Origin: Azolla pinnata
Taxonomy: Eukaryota; Streptophyta; Polypodiopsida; Salviniales; Salviniaceae
Direction of reading: 5' to 3'
Length of the DNA: 64,000 nucleotides
NCBI GenBank assembly: GCA_037176905.1
Contig: JBBBWG010011111.1
Coordinates: 1-64,000 of the forward strand
Each line of letters begins with the position of its first letter. Position 1 is the stretch's first letter. The notes beneath the pieces were generated by a model. It made no database searches, had not been told where the DNA came from, and saw only the letters and a program-made list of their open reading frames with translations. Both the position numbers and the translations under genes were made by a program. Positions 34,156-46,600 of this stretch are shown here, piece by piece.

Positions 34156-36590
34156 TGCATACATGATATATGGATTTTTACATCCAATCCATCCATCCAT
34201 CATGCCCAATGATGAGGCCCATCCATCATCATCATGACCCAATAATGAGCCCCATCCACCCCATCCATCCATATCCATCCATCCATTCCATCATCCTATC
34301 ATCTGCCCCAAGATTGCAGGAAGAGGGAGTCAATGCACTTTCAATGCCCATCCACATGCATGCATGCGCATGATGCGCATGTAGGCCCACCACATACATG
34401 CATGTGCATGCATACATACACATAGCACCTCAATCAATGTATGTACATGCATCTGAACTGAACTGCATGCCGTAATCTCGGCAAAGCAATCGTCGTTACG
34501 TCTATATATATTGTTAGTCACCTCATCCATGGATCCTCCAGGCTCAATCCTCGAACGTCAGGCTCAGAAAAGCTCCGCTTCCGATACATTTTGCGAAAAT
34601 CTCCGTTTCTCTTTGTCTTCATTTGAGGTGCATCAATTGGTCGAGGGAGCCGAGTCATATAAAATGGCCGTTTTCACACTGTCCATTCGGATAGGCTGCA
34701 AGGCTATATATAATCCACCTATACTTCTGTCCCCTGATCAGGCACCTACGCAGTTTTAACTGTGCGTAGGCACAATTCTGCAAGAGGGATGGGGATCGGC
34801 ATGGATGAATCGATGGATGGATGGTGTTGCATCGATGAATTTGATGGCTCTGCTCCCGTCCTTCCTGTCTCGTGTTCGCGAAACATCGGTCATAAAGAGA
34901 AGGGGAAATTTATGTAAAGGGAGGAAGGGGTATCATCAGAGGGCGAAATGTATGCATACCGATCGCGTTTTGCTGGATACAGCTTGACCGTGTCAGACAC
35001 CAGCCCAGACACAGACAAACAGATAAGAGGCAGCCAAGCCATTCAAAGTACACATCGCATGCATGCATGCATGCATGCGAATCGATGATGTTGAAGTTGA
35101 TGGGCGATCGGTGAAAAAGCTCGCACGTACGTAAAGTATATGTATTCATGCCATTCTCGCATGGCATCAGGCAGCAGGCAATTCGTAGTCTGTTCTGCCA
35201 TACAGTCGATCGATCGATTCTGCAAACTTGCTGGAACCCCAGATTGCCACACATTTCACAATGTATTCCGATTCCTTCTTCTCCTTCTTCTGCTCCTTCT
35301 CGCGTCGACGTGTCTGCTATGCGATCGAATCTCGCAGAATATTCCGGAACATGCACTTCTTGGGTGCGCGCTGCCGCGAGTCCACGCGAAAATCGATGCG
35401 TCGGGCCAATCTTTCTTTCTTTTAACTGCCGCACTGCGCTTGCTTCGCTTGTTCGCTGTAGCCGCTTCTCCTCCTGCTTGTTGCTGCGCCTGTGTCCCCT
35501 CCTTCCCCAATGGTTCTTTCTGTGCAATCTGGCTTGTAGAAAAAAAAATTTAATAAAAAAGAGAGAGGAAGGCGGGTGGTGGGATCAGAGGAAGCTTCCC
35601 TCCCGCACAGTGAGGTTAAAAATAGAAATAAATAAAACAAAGAGAATCGGCGAATTACGTAGCATCGATCCGAGCGCAATCGGGCGGCGACTCCGGGGAC
35701 AACGATCTGCAGCACTCGGATGCGGGTACGCATGATGCGGCATGTGTTCGTCCATCGCGTTTTGTTCTTTTCTTCTTTCTTTCTTTTTTCTTTTTTTTTT
35801 TCTACTGTGGGAGGATGTCTCGATCGATGTCCGATTGCCAACTCTGGAGCCCTCTGCCCTGCGCCAGATCGATCGCCTTCTGACCGGGTAAAGTCTGGAT
35901 TATTAAGATAAGATCATGTGGCCGTCTTCTTCTGTATCGTGGCACTAAGCTTCCCTTGTAAGCACGAGTTTGATCGCAAGAACGAGGAGTCGGATCATAT
36001 CATCGATGGATCGATCGTCCCTCTGGCCTTTCTTTCCACACAAATTGGGATCTGGGTCCCTTCAGTGCGACCCAAAAACAGGGATCCTATTCGACGTTCG
36101 AGACGACGATCGAATCTATCTATCTAGCAACCCCTCCCAACAGCTGAGCATTTGTTAAGTTCGCCTTCTCCAGGATCGCAGAAGCTCGACACGATTCTGT
36201 TAACGCATCCAAGACAGGGGCTTCTCACCGTGAAAATGCACCTCGTCAAACTTCTCGATGCATGCCCCGATCTTCCATCGCTCAGCTGGTGTCAAAAGCC
36301 CTCGGGGTTTTCTAGCACAGCTTTCAAACAACGTATATTCTTTCTTCTTCTTCTTCTTCTTCTTCTTCTTCTTCTTTCCAGAAGCGAGCCAAGCATGATT
36401 TCATTCTTCCGGAAACATTCTTTCGCACGTCTGCTGGAGGTCAAACAGAGCGCTGAACATCGGAGATTCCTTCCTCTTGGGACAAACTCGATATCGTGTG
36501 ATCAAAGCTGGCATACATGACAGTTAACTCCCTCATCGGTATGTTCGCCATGACTTTCTCGAATCGACATCAGCATTCACAAGAGAAGCC
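34156..36590. other. No gene recognised between TPS and MLF genes
   Basis: Contents are CATCCATC and GCATGCAT simple repeats (34180-34300, 34360-34420, 35057-35080), a small hairpin at 34741-34773 (CCTACGCAGTT against AACTGTGCGTAGG), GATCGATC words and CTT runs (36340-36376). Frames of about 200 codons on both strands at 34910-35735 overlap each other, have no family resemblance and are rejected. Confidence 0.5.
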
Positions 36591-36597
36591 GAATGGA

Positions 36598-36872
36598 GAA
36601 GTCAAGTCACGTCAAGTCAAGTCAAGTAAGTCAAAACAACTCAAGTCAACTAAACTCAAGTCAAGGAAAGTCAAGTCAAATTAAGTCAATACAACTAAAC
36701 TCAAGTCAAATTAAGTAAATGCAACTAAACTCTAGTCAAGGAAAGTCAAGTTAAATTAAGTCAATGCAACTAAACCCAAGTCAACGAAAGTAAAGGAAAG
36801 TAAACTAGAGTCAAGTCAATTCAAGTAAAAGAAAGTCAAGTCAAGTCAAGGAAAGTCAATGTAGTGGAGAAG
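36598..36872. repeat. AAGTC-type pentanucleotide array
   Basis: A degenerate run of AAGTC, AACTA and GAAAGTC words on the plus strand. It ends about 630 bp before the MLF start codon. A TATATATATATATATC stretch follows at 36927-36942 and could serve as a TATA region for the MLF transcript, whose 5' leader would then begin near 36970. Confidence 0.88.
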
Positions 36873-37501
36873 TCAAGGCATTTTTATTATGTCTATAGAT
36901 GTTTCTAGAACATGCTTGTGTATGTATATATATATATATATCTAAAAGACTTTCGTTTGAAGGTTTGCGTTTCTTCGTTTTCGTCGATCGATCGTCGTCG
37001 TCGTCGTCTTCTTCTTCGTCGATCCAGTTACTGTTCATTCGATCCATGGCCAGATCCTTCGAATCCTCCCCCCCCTCTTCCTCCTTCTTTCGCCACCGGG
37101 TTGCTGTTTGTTCTCTTTACCTTTTGTTCCAGAGGTTTCTTCTTTCGGGATTCGCGATCGTCTCTCCATTTGTCTCGATCGCAGGGCTTCGATTCGTCGC
37201 TCTACCCTGATTCTCGTGGTTTTGTGATTCGCAATTTGTTTCCTTTCTCTTTTCGCCACAGGCTTCTCTCGCTGCTAACTTTTTCGTACTTCTTTTCCGA
37301 TCGGCTAGTCTTTCCTTGTCTTGATTGGTCGTATGTCTGTGCTCTCAGCACTTGGAAACCCGTTTCTGTTGTTCTTATGTCGGAAATCGACAGATCTTCC
37401 TAAAGTTCTCATCTTTCTATCACATATCATCAGCACTGCCTTGATCTAATCCGAACATCCATTTGCATCTGTGACAGTAGCTCAAGGAAACATCGAAGAG
37501 A

Positions 37502-40019
37502 ATGCTGAGGCCGTCTGATTTTTCCAGCAGGAACGATAACGGTGGGCTGAGAAGGAATATTCCTTTTGCACAAGACAGATTCTTTTCCTCCTCCAGTTTC
37601 TTTGGCCCGGACGATCCATTTGATGATCCGTTCTTCAAGGAGCCGTTGCAAAGCTTCTTCTCTTCACACCATGACTTCTTCCAACCCTTCACCACTCAGA
37701 AGAGGCGACCTTCTGCCAGCTCTGGGAATCATGCTTGGGAGGTATTTTGCTTCTTGTCTTTTTTTTTTCCTTAGAACTAGCTTAGGTTTTAGGGCTTATT
37801 TTCGTATTGTTACCTCTTCCAGTTCCTGTTTCCCACAGGGATTGTTTATATGCGGTGTCTAGCACCATACCTCAAGTAACTTGTTAATTTGCTTGTTTGC
37901 TCCTAGGAGAGTATTAGTAGCAAGGGACCTGTGATCGAGGAGTTATCATCATCTGATGAAGAGGATGAAGTTCCTAAAACTCATGTGTCCAAGGCTTCTC
38001 GAGAACCCATTGTTGAGCATCCAGATGATGATTTCAATAATTCTTTGTCGCATAGTCGTCCAGGTAATGGCTAACAGGGGGAAACTTTGCATTTGTTGAA
38101 GAGTTGGCTATGGTTGTCCTTTGTATTAGAATTAAGAATAGTGCATGTGAGTTCGGTTTTTTAGAGAAAGAAGGATTAATGTACTGCACGTAGAAAGTAA
38201 TGAAATGTGGATATATAGATATGGAGGAATGAAATTCAGCAGTATTTTGTAGGAGCTCATAGTTTGAGCACCACATTATACTATGTCAGGTTAGTTTAAT
38301 AAAAACATATGAGGGGAGTGTTTCCAACTGTTCTCGAAGGTATATTAGATACAAATACAATTCAGGAACCAATAGAGAGGTAAGTAATGTGCATACACAA
38401 GCATGGTCCCAATATGTTGGATCCATTCGGACAAGAACATTGTATAGAAGATGGTGTGCATGTGTGCATCTGTGTATGGATCTGTGTCTGTGTTAGCCGT
38501 GAATTCAGCTAGAATGTGATGCAACAATCTGAAAGATATATATGTCATGCTTCTGTGACGGACAGTGTTTGGGAATAGAGAATGGCCCAGGAATAATACT
38601 GTCCAGAGTTACAGTTTCTCCTCAGTGACATATGGCGGCCCTGGGGGAACATATTATAAGTCATCGACCACTCGGAGAACTGGCCCTGATGGGGTAACTT
38701 GTGTTTCTTTATGTCCTTCACCAAGAAGAAGGCACTCACAGTTATATGATTCATTCACCCTAACATATTATACTTACAGCTCATAGAAGAAGCTCACGAA
38801 GAAAGTGACTCTAGGACTGGCCATGAAGTGAACCAGATAATGCGGGGTCTTGGCAACAAGGTAGTTTGGGATGAATAATGCCTGCTTATTTTATACTACA
38901 TGCAGATCGGTATTGCCTTTTTCTATATGCATATGCATCTTGTATCCATATTTGCACATTGCACCTTCGTGGATTGTTTTTATTTGGTGTATAGGATATG
39001 TTTCATGCATTTATTGGTCGTTTCTTTCCATGTAAATGATGTGCTTATTTTTGTGTGTCTGTGACATCGAAAAAAACTACAAATTACATTACAAGTGAGC
39101 CACGATGAGTTGCATGTGTAAAGATGACTCTGAACACTAATAGATGCCATTGGCTCTTAGCTATAGGAGAACTATTTAGAAGCACCTGTTGCTTATATGA
39201 TATGGGCGTTCACACGATTACAAAAGTATTGTATAATGTTAATGGTAAAGGGTATTAATCAAGTTCTGCTTTGATAGTACCAATTGTATTGATGCCCCCT
39301 CTATATGCTTCATCTGCTGTCAGGGACATGCTGTAACTCGGAATCGTGATACGGCATCAGGGCATGAGAATTTCGTCGAGACTCTACACAACGTCACAGA
39401 AGGTAGTAATTTGTCGCTCTATCAAGCTGCCATGGTTCCGTGTATTTTTAGGGGGGTCATTGGGAGGGTCAGTTCCCCTTGTTATGATTGCCTATTAAAA
39501 GTTGTACTTTTAACTCTGCAGATGAGAAAAGCGAATTTGATAAGGCATGGAGGCAGCATGCAGAGAAGTGGAGCTGGAATCACAGTAGCTCAATGTTAGA
39601 ACATGGCAATAGAGGTGAGCCTCCCCTTTTCACAAGTCCACTATTAAAAATATAAGAGGAAGGCAATAGAAGCATTTTATTGTGCTGAAAAAGTTGTTGA
39701 AGCTGTACGAATGAATCGTCACTTTGTATCAAAGAGGCAATTGTAGAATGAATGATAGATTGAGGCGATTCATGAAGATGCTTGCTTGTTTGCTTTGGCC
39801 CTTGTCTGTAACATTGGAATAGATAGTTGAAGCGAGGCTTTTGACGATGTGGGCTTGCTTATGTTGCTGTTTGGTGTAGGCAAAGGAAAATCTGAGAGAC
39901 GTGCCCTGCCATCATTACCGCCATCGTCATCGCCTTCTTCTTCTTCTTCAGTTGCCAAGGCATCTCCTACATCGACGAAGGACTCGGGATGGAAATGGCC
40001 ATGGGGCAAGAAAAATTGA
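37502..40019 (+). CDS. Myeloid leukemia factor (MLF) family protein
   Basis: Seven exons in phase: 37502-37741, 37907-38063, 38566-38693, 38780-38860, 39324-39402, 39522-39614 and 39880-40019, coding for 305 residues. The N-terminus is rich in Phe, Pro and Asp (FFGPDDPFDDPFF). The MLF core has VQSYSFSSVTYGGPGGTYYK, STTRRTGPDG, EEAHEESDSRTGHEVNQIMR, GLGNKGHAVTRNRD and EKSEFDKAWRQHAEKW, all at family positions; the end is Ser/Pro-rich and finishes GWKWPWGKKN. Animal and fly MLF proteins shuttle between nucleus and cytoplasm and act with Hsp70/DnaJ chaperones and transcription factors. Plant members are little studied, so function here is inference. CAG before TAGCTCAAGG just upstream looks like the acceptor of a leader intron. 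All coding introns are GT-AG. Confidence 0.94.
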
Positions 40020-41438
40020 ATTCTGTTTGCTCGCTTTCGTATGTAATGGGTTGTGAAGTTGTCATGGTAGTACCCGTCATATCCATAGGCTGTCGACCAT
40101 AGTTCTGGATTGTGATGTGAGTAAATCTTCACACTTGTTTCTGATTGGGATTCGGAGTAAAAGATTTCCTTGGGGACAGCAAGCATAGAATCTCCAGCTG
40201 GATTACGCATCGGCTGGTTAATATGTACATATGCATGAAAGATCAATGATCAGTAATCAAACCATGTACAAAGATGGGTGCCAAACTTCCCAGATTTAAT
40301 TGTGTGACATAGATGTCTATGGCACGGTAAGGTCGGATGGTTAATGTCATAACCACTCTGACAGAGACTTAAAATCAGCATTTTGAAGATCGGTGTAATG
40401 GCAATCAAACAGTGGCGTGCTATTTCGTAGAGATGTAAATCTGAAGAGATTTTGTCGACGTCCGCAATCTGATCGCATACAACTCATGTTGTTGGTCTTG
40501 ATTATTAGGCCGCAATTGGCGCAACTACTTAAGAGCTCGTCGTCCTTCGAATCTGGCTCGTTTTTCCAACCGAATCAGCCCCTTCAAAGCGCAACTTGAT
40601 CGTCTCAACGCAATCTTTCGGGATTCCTATTTTTTTGAAGTGGGGAGGGAACTGAGGGTATGCATGTATGAGAAGTCTTTTTTTTTTTTTTTTGTGCTTT
40701 ATTGCTGATCGACATCATACTGACTAACTAACGCATGTTGGCGAAGGGATCGTATGCATATATCAATCCAAACATGCATGTAAACATATACATTTGTAAT
40801 GCTCCGTATTGCGGGTTGGTAACATCCATCATTCCTAGGAAGGAAGGGTTTAGGAACATCAGTGCGGATGTGATTCGAGCGGAATTTCAGGGCCCCTGTT
40901 GTCGGTGGGAAGCTCCTTTTTTCTGGACTAGAATCGAATCTTAAGAAAGGCGAAGCATGTAAACCATCGGGCACGCAAAGGTTGTCAAGGCAGCATGGTA
41001 TGATGAATTGCTTCTTCCTCCCACCAACCTTACATATAAACAATCAAAGAGATATTGCTACCAGAGAAAAATGAAGCATAACAACAAGAAGAAGAAGAAG
41101 AAGAAGAGAATTGGACATGTGAGAATATGTGTAGCATATAAAGCATCCAGAATTATTGTATAGCTTTTTGCAAATCCAATGGGAAACCTCAATGTCTGCT
41201 AAAAAAAAGGTCAAGCCTTGAGAGACAAACACCAAGAATCTCTTGGTTTTTTTTTTATATAGTTTTTTTACTTTTGACACACATGATGCATATACATTCT
41301 TACATGTGTAGAAATATGCCTGTGTATTTATGTATGTGTATGTATGCATACACACACACACATAATATACATATGTATGTATGTGTGCTGTGCATGCACA
41401 CACATTAAGAAGTAGAAATGGAATGAACAAAACAAGGC

Positions 41439-41470
<32 letters not shown>

Positions 41471-41650
41471 AATATGGAAGAAGAAGAAGAAGAATATTGA
41501 AAGTGCGATTCGTATGGAAGAAGCGCGGGAAAAAAGGCGGCTGCAACCGCTCTGTACGGACAGGCGGTGGGCGAAACCTGTTTGTTGTTATTTACTCTAT
41601 CTTTGTAGTCTATGCTCTGTTTTATTGTTATTCTTCTTCTTAATCTTTTT
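40020..41650. other. MLF 3' flank and intergenic DNA with simple repeats
   Basis: No gene recognised. It holds the MLF 3' untranslated region, a T run at 40679-40693, GAA runs at 41086-41107 and 41478-41492, TATGTATG and ACACAC words at 41327-41404, and an (AAC)n run at 41440-41468. Confidence 0.5.
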
Positions 41651-42350
41651 CGAGGGAAAAATTAGCAAAACAGAAACGCCTATTGAACGCGTGCCGAGCC
41701 TGGGAAAATTCACGAATGAGCGCCTACGAGTTGGATCGATTCTAAACGCCGGATCGAATCGACCGTGGGTTCCGATCAACTTCAGAACGCAGCGATTTAT
41801 ACTCGACGAGCGCTCGATTGCTCGAGTCGAGGCATCGAGAATCAGCGCAGGAATCGGCCGATCGGGCTGGTAAAATTACTCCAACAGCATCGGATCGGCG
41901 TATCAGCAACCGAATGTTCGATCGGATATGCAGCTGATCAGGCTGTGCAATTGCTCGAACAGCATCGGATCGGCGTATCAGCAAGCGATTGCTCGATCGG
42001 ATATGCAACCGATCAGGCTACACAATTACTCGAACGACATCGGATCGGCGATCTGACAGCCGATTGTTCGATCGAATATGCAACTATAATCAGGCCTATA
42101 CAATTACTCGAACATCATCGGGATCGACGATCTGACAGCCGATTGTTCGATCGAATATGCAACTATAATCAGGCCTATACAATTACTTGAACAGCATCGG
42201 GATCGGCGATCTGACAACCGATTGTTCGACCGAGCATATGCAGCCGGGGAATCGATGAGGATTAATCGGCGGGGAAGCGATCAAGGGAGTTAATTGGGCG
42301 TCTGGTGTTGAGATTAGCAGAAGATTAGGGATAATCAAATTCGCAAATTG
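41651..42350 (+). mobile_element. Dispersed AT-rich repeat, family 1 copy D, expanded inside
   Basis: It starts GAGGGAAAAATTAGC and AAACGCCTATTG. The right half keeps GGGGAATCGATGAGGATTAA, GGGGAAGCGATCAAGGG, AGTTAATTGGGCG and AGAAGATTAGGGATAAT, in the order seen in copies A-C. Between the halves lies a tandem array (next entry). It abuts the exon-like region at 42477. Confidence 0.5.
41880..42235. repeat. Tandem array, about 72-77 bp unit, five copies
   Basis: Units carry GAACAGCATCGGATCGGCG, ATC(TGACAG/AGCAACC), GATTGTTCGATCG, ATATGCAAC and TGATCAGGC ... CAATTACTC. The last two units are nearly identical, so growth was from the right. It sits inside dispersed repeat copy D. Confidence 0.92.
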
Positions 42351-42411
42351 TGGTTTTGTTTTGTTGAAAGCATTTCTTATCCGTCAGAAAAATGAGAACA
42401 GAAAAGTCAGA

Positions 42412-42453
42412 AAAGAAGAAGAAGAAGAAGAAGAAGAAGAAGAAGAAGAAGAA
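42412..42453. repeat. (GAA)n microsatellite
   Basis: A clean AGA/GAA run just upstream of the putative exon at 42477. Confidence 0.9.
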
Positions 42454-42476
42454 GAAGACGATGACCAAAGAAGACG

Positions 42477-42680
42477 ATGAAGTTTCAAAATTCCCTCGCG
42501 AATGGCTTCTTCGCCATCGCCATAGCTTCTCCGCCTCTTCTCGGAGCTCGCCATCGCTGCTTGTCATCCACCCATCCTCCGTTCCCACCTGCGGCACTGA
42601 CTGAATCCGCGTCTTCTTTCTCCACGAACGGCATCCGCCTCCGCCGCAGCTCCGGTTACCTTCCTCGCGGGATTCCTAAG
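42477..42680 (+). CDS. Possible first exon with organelle-targeting-like N-terminus
   Basis: An ATG at 42477 opens 68 codons that end in phase 0 at a donor-like AAG/GTATCG (42680/42681). The peptide begins MKFQNSLANGFFAIAIASPP and goes on Ala/Ser/Arg-rich with few acidic residues, ending LRRSSGYLPRGIPK, which resembles a mitochondrial or plastid transit peptide. No second exon can be fixed: a tiny candidate (CTGGCGGCCAAG near 43343) and a run ending in TAG near 43565 fit in phase but are weak. It could be a short gene, an alternative first exon of the large gene at 43662, or leader sequence. Identity unknown. Confidence 0.35.
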
Positions 42681-42990
42681 GTATCGACCGATCCTTTCAT
42701 CTCTTCATTTCGCTGCTTCATCCGTTCACGCTTCTTCCTCTTCTTCTTCCTCCTCCTCCTCCTCCTTCGCCTTTCTTCTTAAGAAATTCACCTTCGATCC
42801 GGGTTTCCGTCTTCATTTTTTTACTTTCTCTTCTCTCTTTCACCTCTTCTCTCCCTTTTACCTTCCGCTTCTTCCTTCCGCTTCTGTATTTCGTCTTTCT
42901 GGTTATCTCGATCACGGGGTTCCTTTCCTGCGAAGAAAGAAACGACGTGGAAAGGAACTATAAGCAAGAAGAAGATAATAGCAGCGACGA

Positions 42991-43031
42991 GGAGGAGGAG
43001 GAGGAGGAGGAGGAGGAGGAGGAGGAGGAGG
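42991..43031. repeat. (GAG)n microsatellite
   Basis: A clean GAG triplet run. In one plus-strand frame it codes for poly-Glu directly after a hydrophobic stretch (see findings). Confidence 0.9.
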
Positions 43032-43661
43032 ACGGCAGCGGTGAACGAACGCTGGAGAAGAAAGCTTCAAGTGAATGAATGAACGAATGACTGTGAAGTG
43101 AATTTGCCGCACTCTTTTCTTTGCTTTTGAGCTCCCTTCCTTCTTTGGACATCCTATCGTTCTCTACGCTTGCCATCAAATAACACGCATTTCTTTACCA
43201 AACGCATCGCTATCTTCACCTTCTCCTACTGCTTCTCCGCCAGAAATCTCCTTTTTAACTCTGCAAACAATTACTGAGATACTGGCTCAAACACTACTCT
43301 TTCACCCTACCAAATCTCTCTTGCTCCGATTCTTTACCTCAGCTGGCGGCCAAGGTAAATCTGCCTTTTTTTTACTCGGAAGAGAGAGGACGAAAGGAAA
43401 AGAGAGAGCGAGAGATTCCTCCGTGATTTTTTAAAATCATTCCTCTGATGTATTTCCCGTTTTAACAAGATCTGTGTTTGATCAGAGTCTCCTTCCGATT
43501 GAGCCAAGAACCTTCTTCCAAAACCGTGGAAGCTACATTCTTACCGCACTATATAGAATTCCGTAGCTATGGAAGCTTCATCTCAGAGAAATTACGTCTC
43601 AGAATAGGTGTCAGGAGACGCTGCTAGCTTAATATATTCTCTGGCAGGGTTGTGCACCATA

Positions 43662-46600
43662 ATGTAAGTATTAATCCCCACAGATTTCTTCATTTTTCTA
43701 ACTTAACATGGAGTTGAATCTATTCTGGTCAAACGCTTGTGCAAAGTCCAATTTTGATCGATTCTGCTAATCTGTTCTATTGTGCTGACATGGTTTGCTC
43801 TAAGTTGTTCAGCAAATTCAATGAAAGAGATAAATTTGATGATATATTACACTCTACTGAGCATGAATCCTCGTGGGAATCTATTCAAAGTAATGAAGCT
43901 TTGAATGGATCAGTTATTCGCAGTGTTTTCTGCATCTTCTCTTTCCAACATGGAAATCGCGATTCTGCTCATCAACTTTCTCTTTGCATATTTGCTCAGA
44001 TTGTGACAAACTCTGCAAATCTAACGTTTCCTGTTTTTTATTTACTGTTTGTCCATTTCTTCCATCTCATGGAACCCTTTCAACTCTCTAAACTTTATGA
44101 AAATCTTGACCCCATTTCCTATTGCTTACACGGATAACAGAAAGCTCATGCTACATCACGAACTTTTCTTGCATTCGTTCTTTTTCTGATTTTCTGATGT
44201 CGTTTTTTCTGGTTCCGTTTAAAACAATTCCGTTCATAAACATTTCCTCGTCATCAAGATACGGCTTTTTTCCTCTGAGTGAGAGACCTGGCTTTCTGTT
44301 CACTATCTGTTTCAAGGACGTAGACAACCTAGCTTCTACTATGATGGCACATTCTCTTATTAGTAGTAACGAACTAGTCAATTGCTTACAGCTTGTAAAA
44401 TCACTGTCGTATCTAGTGATCTATTTTGCAAGATCAATTCGGTTACAGTACAATGATATACTGTTGGCCAGAACTTTCATCCTCTCATAAGCATCCGATG
44501 CCGTGCATCACGGCAGATTTAACAATCTGTTAATACAAATCTGCTTCTTATCATTTCCACTGAGGATAATCTTATCTTTATAATTACCAACCAAAGCATT
44601 TAACCTTAAGCAGTGAAAAATCTGCTCATAACAAACATCAAGCCACCATGACTAAACGACCTGATGGCCTGTGTCTCTTGTTGTAACGTAATTTTTCAAC
44701 AGGTGTGCAGCAGTGTTAGGGCAGTGTGGACCCAGAGTGCCAAGTCTGAAATCACTCTTTCACTCACAGAGATACAATACAGATCATGTGAACGAAGCAG
44801 GCGGATGTTTCAGCAGAGGGGATCGCCATGGCCATTTACAATCCCTGTGGCAGGTAATCAAATCAGCGTAGACATCACACATTTTGTATGTATATTATGC
44901 ATGTATAAGTATACCATTCATGTCTTTACCGCATATATGTATGTACGTGTCCTTGTACGAATAATTACACCATCTGTTTATGTATTTGACATGCATATAT
45001 TTGTCTACCATAGTAATAATGCGTGTTTGTATTTACCGTGCATGTACCAATATACCGTGTGTACATGTGTGCGTGCATTTGTTCATCCTTGTATCTCTCC
45101 TTTCATGCAATGTATGTAGCTATCTATGCACTGCAGCAAATCTATTTTTTCTTATGAGTCTTTTCCTCTACACATATGTTTTCTTACCCTGCTAACTCTA
45201 CTATAATGGCCTTACCTTTTGTTTTGGTACTCACAGGAAATTGGTGAAGATAAGTCTCAGAAGCAAGAAGAGCTCAGGCATATGATAGCCGCTTCAGTGG
45301 ATAAAGTCTATGAAAGGGTACATTACTGTTTCTTTCTCTGGTACCGCAGTATAAGTATTGACTCTTCAACACTTTCATACCTGGGCTTTAGATTAGAAGC
45401 ACTTCTGTTTATTTCTGGTAGATTTAATACTTAATTGGAGGATGTTGGTTCTACAGTCGTCTTATTATCACGGTCGCCAGTCACTACACACCTTGGTAAA
45501 ATAAAAAATGGTTTGACGTACTTATCTTTTTAGTATTTGTATTCGTTTTATGTTTTGCTAGGCTTTGGAAGAATGTATTCGCAGAAAGATGGCATTGGAA
45601 GATTTGGTAAGTAAAAGTGAGACCCGTTTGAAGGAGTGCTTAGGATCCGTAGCATTCCAAGTAAGTAAAATAAATTCCCTTCTTTTTCATTCTCTCATTG
45701 TTTTGTTACATATTTGCACCATTCAGGTAATTGCCTTCATTGAGATAACTAATTTGCCATTGTCAATGCAATAGTGCTCTGCACTTCTTGCATTCTTTGG
45801 ACAGCAATTACAGTTCTTTTTTCTCATCATTGAAGGTTGATTGATTCTCTAACTGAAAATTCCAGGTGATTGCACCCAAGGAATTGCCCCTTCAGGTTCG
45901 ACTGAGTATGAACACATCTCGATTGAAAGACATCGAGAATGCACGGCTAGGTGGTTATGGATGGTTTGGAGGTCTTGTTGTGCTGGCAGAGCTCCGCCGC
46001 AGGGTTGCAACCCTACGTGAGCTGTTGAAGCTTCCTCCATGTAGGAGCTTTGCAGACCTTGATGAGGTTTCATTATCGAACCCTTTCATCTCATGTGTGC
46101 ATTTTATCACCTCTTCAAGCTCGTGTATGTATTTGGCCATCTCATCAAGAGTCCAACCTATAGTGAATGCCCATTCATCACCACGATGTTGCAGCTACTA
46201 AATTATCATGTGAATTATTCTTGAATTATGCATTTGAGCACTTTTCATGGTGTGGGCAGTATGTGCTTTCAGAATTGTATAATGTGATTCATTTGTATAC
46301 TTATTTCTAACCATAGTGATGATTCAGGACAAAGTAGAGTTAGCATGGCCTCATAGTTTTCTCACATGATAAGGTACATCATTGCCTTGTCATGTGAAAG
46401 GTCATAATTGTTTGCCATTCTTCCTTGTGTAAATGGTATGAATAAATGTGAAGTCCATAAAAATGATGTGCTGCCTGCCATAGCCTCTATAAGATACATT
46501 TTAGCGTGTATGGGAGCTATATAGTCTCACGTCACTATCAGAAAGCTATCAGATTTAGGTTCTGACCAACAATGTTATGACAAATGTCTGTAATAGTTTA

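Noticed and set aside
32949-34278. 250-415 codon frames rich in His, Asp/Gly, Met/Val or Thr/Ile
   Set aside because: They are translations of the GATGGT minisatellite in different frames; no non-repeat domain is present.
34910-35735. Overlapping 195- and 205-codon frames on opposite strands
   Set aside because: No family resemblance, no splice partners; composition explains the length.
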